Shown here in pieces: positions 17,187 through 24,929 of a stretch of 64,000 nt of DNA. The stretch is from Geobacter sp. SVR. GTDB taxonomy: Bacteria; Desulfobacterota; Desulfuromonadia; Geobacterales; Pseudopelobacteraceae. The position numbers were made by a program, and so were the translations under genes. The first letter of the stretch is position 1; the number at the start of each line of letters is the position of its first letter. The notes below the pieces were generated by a model. It did not search any database, was not told the DNA's origin, and saw nothing but the letters and a program-made list of their open reading frames with translations. Where the stretch lies: assembly GCF_016865365.1 (NCBI RefSeq), contig NZ_AP024469.1, positions 3,068,501-3,132,500 on the forward strand. The letters run 5' to 3'.

Positions 17187-17580
17187 TCACTACAAACGCA
17201 TGAAGTCACATTTGAGCATACTGGGGGTTGACGACGAGATCGGCATCCTGGCTCTGCTGCGGCAGATATTCACCGATCAGGGCTGGACGTTCACCGAGGC
17301 CGCTTCAGCCGCCGATGCCCTTGAAATAATGAAGTGCGGCGCCCGGTTCGACGTCGTTATCTCGGACTTCCGCATGCCGAAAATGGACGGTGTCGATTTC
17401 CTTTACGAGGCACGCTTCCTTCAGCCGGCAACGCTGCGCATTCTCCTGGCCGGCCAGACGCCGGACCGCAACCTTGCCGAGGCCTTCAGGTCGGGCACCA
17501 TCAACTTCCTTGTTCCGAAACCATGGGATAACGATCAGTTGCTTGCCCTGGTGGAAGCCTGGAGCGATCTCAACCGCTGA
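17179..17580 (+). CDS. stand-alone receiver-domain response regulator
   Basis: A 133-residue protein that is only a receiver domain: acidic pair in LGVDDEIG, Asp in [13 protein letters not shown], Lys in LVPKPWDND. It resembles the receivers of RpfG-type regulators but has no output domain. Two adjacent ATGs (17176 and 17179) follow AGGAG; the second has the better spacing. It overlaps the end of the hybrid kinase, so coupling is likely, and it may be the final or an intermediate acceptor of the relay. Confidence 0.88.
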   Translation: MPDHYKRMKSHLSILGVDDEIGILALLRQIFTDQGWTFTEAASAADALEIMKCGARFDVVISDFRMPKMDGVDFLYEARFLQPATLRILLAGQTPDRNLAEAFRSGTINFLVPKPWDNDQLLALVEAWSDLNR

Positions 17581-17641
17581 AAGACCGTCTGGACAAAATA
17601 CAACCGCATCAAGCAATCCAAACCAAGAAAAGGAATGCCGT

Positions 17642-19288
17642 ATGAACTTCAGCATCAAGACCAAGATCATGATCATCCTGCTGGTAGGGTCCGTTTCCGT
17701 CACAATCGCCGGTGTCCTCGGACTTGTGGGAATGAAGGGCAGCAACAAGGAGATCGAAACCATCTACAAGGAGAACCTGACCAACATCACGCAGATCAGC
17801 GAGATCATGGGATTGATGAGCGACAATCGCATCCAGCTGTTGCTGGCGCTCCAGCATGATCCCCGCAACCCGCAGATACTCAAGATGCACGATCATGAGC
17901 TGACCTTCCATACCGACAAGGTCATGAAGAACATCGAGCAGATCGGCACCATCTGGAACGAATATCTACAGGCGCCGCTGGATCCGGATGAAAAAACGCA
18001 GGCCAACGACTTTGCCGAGAAACGGGGCCGTTTCGTCAAGGAGGGGCTGCTGCCGACCCGCGAGGCGCTCCTGGCAGGAAACTTCGAAGAGGCCATCTCT
18101 CTGACCCTGACCAGGATCAACCCGCTCTTCGGCCCAGCCAACGAGGTAGTACAAAAGATTTACGAGCACGAAAAACAGCAGGCAAGAAAAGCGCATGAGG
18201 ACGCGGTCAAACATTATCATACCACCCTGATCCTGGTCATCGGTGCCATTACCGCCTCGCTGTTGGTGTCGGTCATGCTGGGCGTCATGATCGTGCGTTC
18301 CATCTCCGGCGCCGCCTCTTCCCTCATCCGGGCCAGCAACGCCATGGCCAACGGAGATCTGTCACAACGCGTCAGACTCGAAACAAAGGACGAACTGGGC
18401 ACCATCGGGGCATCCTTCGATGCCATGGCGGAATCGTTCTCCCAGGCCATTCAGCGGGTGGCGGAAAGCGCCTCCCAGGTGGCGGCCGCTGCCACGCAGG
18501 TGAACACGACCGCCGAACAGATCGCCGCCGGGGCCGAGCGGGTCGCCTCCCAGGCCGCCACCGTCGCCACTGCCGGAGAGGAGATGTCAGCCACCTCCGG
18601 CGATATCGCCCAGAATTGCCAAATGGCGGCCGAGGGGGCGCAGCGCGCGTCCCACTCCGCCCACAACGGCGCTGCAGTGGTCGAAACCACCATCGCCGTC
18701 ATGGGACAGATTGCCGAAAAGGTACAGGAATCCGCCAGGACCGTGGAGAGCCTGGGGGCGCGCAGCGATCAGATCGGCGCCATTATCGGCACTATCGAGG
18801 ACATTGCCGATCAGACCAACCTGCTGGCGCTGAACGCAGCCATCGAGGCGGCCCGGGCCGGTGAGCAGGGGCGCGGTTTCGCCGTGGTGGCCGACGAAGT
18901 GCGCGCCCTGGCGGAGCGCACCACCCGCGCCACCCGCGAGATAGGGGAGATGATCAAGGCGATCCAGTCCGAAACCAGAGGGGCGGTGACCGCCATGGAG
19001 CAGGGTGTCCGCCAGGTCGAGGCCGGCACCACGGAAGCCTCCAAGTCTGGCCACGCCCTGAACGACATCCTGGATCAGATCAGCGCCGTATCCATGCAGG
19101 TCAATCAGATCGCTACCGCTGCCGAAGAGCAGACCGCCACCACCAGCGAGATTTCCAGCAACATGCTGCAGATCACCCATGTGGTGCAGGAAACCGCCAA
19201 CGGTGCACACGAGTCGGCCCGGGCGGCTTCGCTGCTGAACGGCAATGCCGAAGAGCTGCAGCGGTTGGTACGTCGGTTCAAACTGTAG
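17642..19288 (+). CDS. methyl-accepting chemotaxis protein
   Basis: A 548-residue receptor with TM1 at about residues 7-32, a periplasmic four-helix-bundle sensor, TM2 at about 198-222, HAMP, and a long cytoplasmic coiled coil. The conserved tip is [22 protein letters not shown] and the adaptation helices carry [13 protein letters not shown]. There is no C-terminal CheR/CheB tether pentapeptide. ATG at 17642 after AAAAGGA; the frame is open upstream but overlaps the receiver gene. CheW follows after 17 bases. Confidence 0.95.
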   Translation: MNFSIKTKIMIILLVGSVSVTIAGVLGLVGMKGSNKEIETIYKENLTNITQISEIMGLMSDNRIQLLLALQHDPRNPQILKMHDHELTFHTDKVMKNIEQIGTIWNEYLQAPLDPDEKTQANDFAEKRGRFVKEGLLPTREALLAGNFEEAISLTLTRINPLFGPANEVVQKIYEHEKQQARKAHEDAVKHYHTTLILVIGAITASLLVSVMLGVMIVRSISGAASSLIRASNAMANGDLSQRVRLETKDELGTIGASFDAMAESFSQAIQRVAESASQVAAAATQVNTTAEQIAAGAERVASQAATVATAGEEMSATSGDIAQNCQMAAEGAQRASHSAHNGAAVVETTIAVMGQIAEKVQESARTVESLGARSDQIGAIIGTIEDIADQTNLLALNAAIEAARAGEQGRGFAVVADEVRALAERTTRATREIGEMIKAIQSETRGAVTAMEQGVRQVEAGTTEASKSGHALNDILDQISAVSMQVNQIATAAEEQTATTSEISSNMLQITHVVQETANGAHESARAASLLNGNAEELQRLVRRFKL

Positions 19289-19305
19289 GTAGCTGGGAGG
19301 AGATC

Positions 19306-19809
19306 ATGTCTACAAACGCGCTGGTAACACGTGACGATGCCGCCGGGGAAAATGAACTGATCCAACTGGTCAGCTTCATGCTGGCGAACGAAGAATACGG
19401 CGTCGAGGTGCTCAAGGTACGCGAGATCATCCGCCTGCCGACCATCACCAAGATGCCTAACATGCCGCCGCACATGGAGGGGATCATAAACTTGCGCGGC
19501 AAGGTGATTCCGATCATCTCCATGCGCAAACGCTTCGGCCTGTACGACTCGGACAGCAGCGACCGGAACCGGATCATCATCATGGATGTGGCTGGAGGCT
19601 TGACCGGATTCATCGTCGATGCCGTCTCCGAAGTGATCCGCATCCAGGGTAGTGACATCAATCAACCGCCGCCGGCCGTGATTTCGGGAGGGGTGGGACA
19701 GGAATTCATCACCGGTGTCCTGAACCACGGCGAGCGCCTGTTGATCATCATGGATGTCAATCGCATGTTCTCCGAGGAGGAACGTGAGGACTTCGCCAGA
19801 ATGGCGTAA
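19306..19809 (+). CDS. cheW: chemotaxis coupling protein
   Basis: A 167-residue CheW-domain protein that links receptors to CheA. It shows the typical sequence VLKVREIIRLPTITKMPNMP followed by GIINLRGKVIPIISMRKRFG, with an SH3-like fold expected throughout. The binding site GGGAGGAG precedes the ATG. The gene follows its MCP closely, forming a small receptor-adaptor unit; the CheA it serves is outside this window. Confidence 0.95.
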   Translation: MSTNALVTRDDAAGENELIQLVSFMLANEEYGVEVLKVREIIRLPTITKMPNMPPHMEGIINLRGKVIPIISMRKRFGLYDSDSSDRNRIIIMDVAGGLTGFIVDAVSEVIRIQGSDINQPPPAVISGGVGQEFITGVLNHGERLLIIMDVNRMFSEEEREDFARMA

Positions 19810-20175
19810 TTTCCCGTTGAGGGAGAGAAGTAAACTGCCATATCAATCCCCCGGACAGGAATTGACCGGACCGGACGACGAAGACTCGCAACTGCAGGGT
19901 GCGGACAACTCCTTCCCTGTACAGCCACCGGGGCAACCAGCAGCTCAAGACCAATGTGCGGCAGCTCCAGGATGCCAAGTCCATTCTCGTGGAAGCGGCG
20001 CTGCCGGCTGCCGGACGGGCCGGCACACAAGAAATCGAGCAGTTAGCAGTTTAACATCTTAATGAATTATGATATTGATTCAGACGGTACATGCACCTGC
20101 GCGCCGGAGCAACTGCCTCCCCTCTCCCCATTCGGCCGAGAATGCTGAAATTCTTATGTGAGGTCCACCAATCCC
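19810..20175. other. intergenic region with a possible gene remnant
   Basis: A 366-base gap. The plus-strand frame 19866-20054 (stop TAA at 20052) has strong GC third-position bias and sensible composition (it includes LKTNVRQLQDAKSILVEA) but no ATG and no clear binding site; GTG at 19899 is the only candidate start. It may be a short protein or the end of a decayed gene. The remainder, with an AT-rich patch near 20050-20085, probably carries the promoter of the following kinase. Confidence 0.3.
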
Positions 20176-22857
20176 ATGGCTCAATCGCCGTCGCCACATC
20201 GTCTGATATCGGGCCGGGCCTTTTTCATCAGGCTGTTGGCAAGTGTCCTGCTGGTCAACCTCTTCGTCGCCGGGCTGGCGGTTTTTTCCCTGGTCCGCAG
20301 CCGACAGCAGTATGAGGAGCGCGTTGCCATTCAGACCCAGAACCTGGCCCAGTCGCTCAACCTGACCATCACCGGCATGATCGACAATGCCGGCCTGGCG
20401 GTCTTTACGGTGAAAAGGGAGGCGGAACGGCAGCTCAAAAACGGCGGCATCGACATCGCTTTCCTGAATGCCTTTATCCTCGAGCACAAGGCACGCATTC
20501 CCGAGCTCGACGGCTTGCGGGTCACCAACGCCCAAGGCGATATCATCTGCGGTGATCGGGTCGAACCCGGAAAACCGGTCAACTTCTCCGACCGCGAGGT
20601 TTTCATCAGGCTGAAGGCCGATCCAAAAGCCGGACTGGCCATAGGCCCTCCGGTTCATGGTCGCCTCACCAGACATTGGGTCTTCCACATCGCCCAGCGC
20701 ATCCACAATCAGGATGGCTCCTTTGCCGGCATCGTCTTTGGAGCCATTTCAGTGGAGTATCTGTCGCAACTCTTCTCCACCTTCGACTCCGGCAGGCAGG
20801 GCGCTCTTACCCTGCGTAACGGTGATCTGTCCGTGATCGTACGCTACCCGGACATCCCCGGCAAAAGCAGCATCGGCAGCAACGTGGTGTCGCGGGAGCT
20901 GCGCCAACTGGTCAGGGAAGGTAGGACGTCGGGCTCCTACAAGACACCCGGCAGCATCGACTCGATTGAACGCACCTTTTCGTTCAACCGGCTCTCCAAA
21001 TACCCTCTTTATGTCACTGCTGGGCTGGCCACCAACGAATACCTGGCACCCTGGCATGCGGAAGCACGACAGATGGCTTGGCTGGTAGGAATCTTTTCCT
21101 GCGGTTTCCTGCTATTCAGCTGGCTGATATACCGCGTCCGGAAGCGCGAGAAGGCGGTGGAGGCCGAAATCACCCGGCACCGCGATTACCTCGAGGAAAA
21201 GGTGCGGCTGCGCACCTCGGCGCTGGAAGCCAACAACATCCGGCTGGCGGAAGAGATTGAGCTGCGGAAGCGGGTAGAAGACGATCTCAGAAAAGCGGCC
21301 GTGATCATGAACAAACTGTCTGATGCCGTGTGCTGGATCTCCCGGGAGGGCACGTATGTCTACGTCAATGATGCCGCCTGCTCCATGCACGGCTACAGCC
21401 GCGACGAGATGCTCTCCATGTCGGTCTGGGACATCGCCTGTCACTTTCCCGCCGAAAGCTGGCCTGGCCATTGGGAACAGTTGAAGAATGAGGGCAGCCT
21501 TCATTTCGAGACCCTAAACAGGGCCAGGGATGGCCGTGAATTTCCGGTTGAGGTGGCTGCCAATCATCTCGATATCGACGGCATCGAGTATAACTGCGGC
21601 ATAATTCGGGACATTTCCGACCGCAAACAGGCGGAGGCAGAAAAACAGGAACTGCTGGAGCAGTTGGGACAGTCGCAGAAAATCGAATCAATCGGTCGCC
21701 TGGCCGGCGGCATTGCCCACGATTTCAACAATCTGCTGACCCCTATTCTGGGCTATAGCGAGCTGTTGAAAAACGATATTCCGATCACTGATCCGGGGCG
21801 TGGGAAAATCGAACTGATCCTTCAGGCAGCCGATAAAGCCAGGATCCTGACCCAGCAACTGCTGAGCTTCGGGCGCAAACAGATCCTGGAGATGAAAATA
21901 GTGGACATGAACGAGGTGGTGACCAATTTCCACGAGATCCTGCGCAGGACCATTCGCGAGAGCATTGACATCCGTCTGCACCTGACCGGGCAGGCCTGCG
22001 GCATCAAAGCCGACCGAAACCAGCTCGAGCAGGTCATCTTGAACCTGGCGATCAATGCCCAGGATGCGATCAGCGACAGGGGCGTCATCACTATCGAAAC
22101 CGCCCAGGTACGGCTGGACCAAGAATATGCCCGGCAGCACGCCGGCGTTGTACCGGGCGAGTACCTGATGCTGGCCGTCACCGACAACGGCAGCGGCATG
22201 AACCGGGAAATACGCGCCCAGATCTTTGAGCCGTTTTTCACCACAAAGGAAGTCGGAAAGGGTTCAGGGCTGGGACTGGCAACGGTCTACGGACTGGTCA
22301 AGCAGCATGAGGGACACATATGGGTGTACAGCGAACTCGGCACGGGCACCGTTTTCAAGATCTACTTCCCGATTGTCGGCGGCAGGCCGGCCAATGGACT
22401 CCTCTCGCGTGCGGAATCTGCGGTGTTGTCGTCGGGTGCCGGCACGATCCTGCTGGTGGAAGACAATGAAATGGTCAGGAACCTGACCACTGACCTGCTG
22501 GACAAGTGCGGGTACCAGGTGATTGTGGCCGATGGTCCGGAATCTGCCCTCACGGCCAGCGTTGGGAGAACGGTGGACCTGCTGCTGACGGATGTGGTCA
22601 TGCCCGGCATGAACGGACCTGAACTGCATCAAAAGCTGCTGGAGGGGCACTGCGAACTGAAGGTCCTGTATATGTCCGGCTACACCAACAACGTCATCGT
22701 GCATCATGGCGTTCTGGAAGAAGGCATCAACTTCATACAGAAGCCGTTTTCACTGCACGATCTGGCTTTGAAAATCGACACGATCCTGAATGGCCACCGT
22801 TGCGGGGGGCCGGCCGATGAACCATCCTGCCCCGAAGTCTGCGGCAGTCCGGACTGA
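20176..22857 (+). CDS. dCache-PAS hybrid histidine kinase with C-terminal receiver
   Basis: A protein of 893 residues. TM1 about residues 15-40, dCache domain with SDREVFIRL and NQDGSFAGIVFGAIS, TM2 about 300-322, a coiled coil, PAS (VCWISREGTYVYVNDA), a HisKA box of the GGIAHDFNNLLTPILGYSE type, HATPase ending GKGSGLGLATVYGLVKQHEG, and a receiver with VEDNE, Asp in LLLTDVVMPGMNG and Lys in FIQKPFS. The ATG at 20176 is preferred over GTG at 20158, which has no binding site. Its sensor domain is clearly paralogous to those of the two other dCache proteins in this cluster. Confidence 0.92.
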   Translation: MAQSPSPHRLISGRAFFIRLLASVLLVNLFVAGLAVFSLVRSRQQYEERVAIQTQNLAQSLNLTITGMIDNAGLAVFTVKREAERQLKNGGIDIAFLNAFILEHKARIPELDGLRVTNAQGDIICGDRVEPGKPVNFSDREVFIRLKADPKAGLAIGPPVHGRLTRHWVFHIAQRIHNQDGSFAGIVFGAISVEYLSQLFSTFDSGRQGALTLRNGDLSVIVRYPDIPGKSSIGSNVVSRELRQLVREGRTSGSYKTPGSIDSIERTFSFNRLSKYPLYVTAGLATNEYLAPWHAEARQMAWLVGIFSCGFLLFSWLIYRVRKREKAVEAEITRHRDYLEEKVRLRTSALEANNIRLAEEIELRKRVEDDLRKAAVIMNKLSDAVCWISREGTYVYVNDAACSMHGYSRDEMLSMSVWDIACHFPAESWPGHWEQLKNEGSLHFETLNRARDGREFPVEVAANHLDIDGIEYNCGIIRDISDRKQAEAEKQELLEQLGQSQKIESIGRLAGGIAHDFNNLLTPILGYSELLKNDIPITDPGRGKIELILQAADKARILTQQLLSFGRKQILEMKIVDMNEVVTNFHEILRRTIRESIDIRLHLTGQACGIKADRNQLEQVILNLAINAQDAISDRGVITIETAQVRLDQEYARQHAGVVPGEYLMLAVTDNGSGMNREIRAQIFEPFFTTKEVGKGSGLGLATVYGLVKQHEGHIWVYSELGTGTVFKIYFPIVGGRPANGLLSRAESAVLSSGAGTILLVEDNEMVRNLTTDLLDKCGYQVIVADGPESALTASVGRTVDLLLTDVVMPGMNGPELHQKLLEGHCELKVLYMSGYTNNVIVHHGVLEEGINFIQKPFSLHDLALKIDTILNGHRCGGPADEPSCPEVCGSPD

Positions 22858-22904
22858 GTCACGCTTACATCCGTACTATCCGGCAGGAATTCTTGCCCAA
22901 TAAA

Positions 22905-22941
22905 AAGAAAGGCCGTCTCCGGAGAGGCGGCCTTTCTTTTT
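22905..22941. terminator. bidirectional terminator
   Basis: AGAAAGGCCG and CGGCCTTTCT arms with an inner CTC/GAG extension, flanked by an A-rich run on the left and TTTTTT on the right, so it can end both the kinase transcript and the convergent BI-1 gene. Confidence 0.9.
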
Positions 22942-22962
22942 TCTGTTGCTGCCGGGTTCTGC

Positions 22963-23628
22963 TCAGTCTCTCCTGGTGCCGAAGAGCTGGAGGATCATCA
23001 GGAACATGTTCACGAAATTCAGGTAGAGCGAGAGCGCTCCCGCCACGGCCGCTCCCCCCTGCACCCCCTTGAGCCTCTGGGTGTCGTAGGCGGTCAGGCC
23101 GATGAAGACGATCAGGCCGACGCCGCTGGCCACGAACTGGAGCATGTTAGAGTGCAGGAATATGTTGACCACGGAGGCGATCACGAGGCCGATCAGCCCC
23201 ATGAAGCAGAACGAACCTAGCGACGTCAGGTCCCGCTTGGTTGCAATGCCGTACAGGCTCATTACTCCGAAGGTACCGGCCGTTGAGAAGAAGGCGGAAG
23301 AGATCGACTGCCCCGTGTAGAGGAGAAAGATCCCTGAAAGCGTCACGCCGTTCAGGGCCGAGTACACCAGGAATAGTGGTGCCGCCTTGGCGGTCCCCAA
23401 GCGGGCTGCAAAGCCGCTGATGCCCACTACCAGGGCCAATTCAGCGATGACTGCTCCGAAAAAAACCAACCGGTTGCCGTAGACCATCCTGAACAGCTCC
23501 GGCGAGCTTACCACCGCCACGGACACCAGCGCCGTAAGGCATAAACCTGTCGCCATCCAGCCGTACACGGCCCCGATCGTGTTGCTCCGTGCTACCGCTA
23601 TTGTGCGTGGATATGATGGTGTTCCCAT
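22963..23628 (-). CDS. Bax inhibitor-1/YccA family membrane protein
   Basis: A 221-residue inner-membrane protein with about seven hydrophobic segments and the UPF0005 layout, including LTAYDTQRLKG near the C terminus and FVNMFLMILQLFG at the end. E. coli relatives YccA and YbhL interact with FtsH or affect ion flux; the role here is unknown. AAAGGAGAT lies upstream of the ATG. Single gene ending at the shared terminator. Confidence 0.9.
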   Translation of the reverse strand: MGTPSYPRTIAVARSNTIGAVYGWMATGLCLTALVSVAVVSSPELFRMVYGNRLVFFGAVIAELALVVGISGFAARLGTAKAAPLFLVYSALNGVTLSGIFLLYTGQSISSAFFSTAGTFGVMSLYGIATKRDLTSLGSFCFMGLIGLVIASVVNIFLHSNMLQFVASGVGLIVFIGLTAYDTQRLKGVQGGAAVAGALSLYLNFVNMFLMILQLFGTRRD

Positions 23629-23745
23629 ATTCCCTATCTCCTTTTACGTAGTTTCCTCTCAATCTAATGCCGGTCACCCCAAAAATCAATGCTGCCGGTG
23701 CCTCGGAAGCAAAAAAGACCGCGGGTATGGGCGATTCCCGCACGC

Positions 23746-24609
23746 TTATTTCCTGACGGTCCGGCCAACAGCCGCGAAATCCAGGTCGCCCCACCCTTCG
23801 GCCAAAGCGGCCTTGAACAGCTCGTTGATCGCGGCAGTTGCAAATAGCGGCTGTCCCACGCTTTCCGCCAACTGCAGGGCCAGGCGGAGGTCCTTCTGCA
23901 TATGCTTGAGCGGAAACGCGACCGGGAACTCTCCGTTGGCAGCTATCTGCGGTCCTTTCAGCCGGAACATCGGATTTGAGACAGCACCGGAGTCCAGGAC
24001 ATCAAGCAGTTGCGCCTCATCCAGTCCGCTTTTCGAGGCCAGGGCCATGCCTTCGCACAACGCGGTCAGCATCCCTGCCATGACCAGGTTGTTGGCCAGC
24101 TTCATCCTGGCCGCACTCCCCGTTTCACCCACGAACATGATTTTCCGACCCATTTTTTCCAGGGCCGGCAGCACCGTATCGTACAGCTCCCGGTCTCCCG
24201 CTGCCATGATGGTGAGGGTGGCCTCCTCGGCCGGTTTCCTGCTGCCGGCCACCGGAGCTTCCAGGAAAAGCGCCCCTTTCTGTTGGGCAAGGTCGGCAGA
24301 TTCCCGCGAGGTTTCCGCATCCACGGTGGACATGTCCACCAAGCCCTTTCCGGAAGCAAGACCGGCGATGATCCCGTCCGAGCCGTCCCGCACGGAGCGA
24401 ACCGCATCCGGGTTTGCCATCATGGCGATCACGACATCCGAGGACTCAGCCGCCGCCCGGGGAGAGTCGGCTATCACCGCCCCCTGTTGAGCAAGCTCTC
24501 GGCACTTCTCGGCCGAACGGTTCCAGACCGTTACCCTGTACGATCCCTTCAGCAAATTTGCCGCCATGGCGCTGCCCATAATGCCCAATCCGACGAATCC
24601 GATATTCAT
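23746..24609 (-). CDS. NAD(P)-dependent beta-hydroxyacid dehydrogenase
   Basis: A 287-residue member of the 3-hydroxyisobutyrate dehydrogenase/6-phosphogluconate dehydrogenase-like superfamily. Rossmann motif GFVGLGIMGSAMAANL at the N terminus, substrate-binding DMSTVD and APVAGSRKPAEE, and the catalytic Lys in MKLANNLVMAG. Geobacter relatives reduce glyoxylate or succinic semialdehyde, so an aldehyde reductase role is likely, but the substrate is not fixed by sequence. AGGAGGAG lies upstream of the ATG. Confidence 0.9.
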   Translation of the reverse strand: MNIGFVGLGIMGSAMAANLLKGSYRVTVWNRSAEKCRELAQQGAVIADSPRAAAESSDVVIAMMANPDAVRSVRDGSDGIIAGLASGKGLVDMSTVDAETSRESADLAQQKGALFLEAPVAGSRKPAEEATLTIMAAGDRELYDTVLPALEKMGRKIMFVGETGSAARMKLANNLVMAGMLTALCEGMALASKSGLDEAQLLDVLDSGAVSNPMFRLKGPQIAANGEFPVAFPLKHMQKDLRLALQLAESVGQPLFATAAINELFKAALAEGWGDLDFAAVGRTVRK

Positions 24610-24929
24610 ACACTCCTCCTTACAGTGGTGTTTCTCTATTCTGGAATTTCTTTCACATTGTCACTGATGCGGATGCGAGACTGCTAAAGATAAGTTTACC
24701 TCTCCACACATACCTGCACTTCGGCGACTATACGCAAAAGTGAACTTCCTGCAATTAAATTCATCATGAGTGATATTCTTATACTTGTTGCTCCGCACCC
24801 AAAGCCAGAGGCTGCCGCAGTGCGATCCATTTTCGATTACTCCCATCAAACCGGGAAGGTTGCATTATCCCCCTGTTTTTTTTATAGTGTCACATTCATT
24901 CCAACCGCAGAAAAGGCACGCATACGACT
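24610..24929. other. intergenic region upstream of valS
   Basis: A 320-base gap between divergent genes, less GC-rich than its neighbours. It contains the valS promoter and no supported gene. No T-box features were recognised. Confidence 0.5.
24860..24888 (+). promoter_or_regulatory. valS promoter
   Basis: TTGCAT at 24860-24865, exactly 17 bases, then TATAGT at 24883-24888 (five of six consensus), about 40 bases before the valS start. Confidence 0.65.

Noticed and set aside
24610-24929. Possible T-box upstream of valS
   Set aside because: No T-box sequence or antiterminator/terminator pair was found; only a simple promoter is evident.
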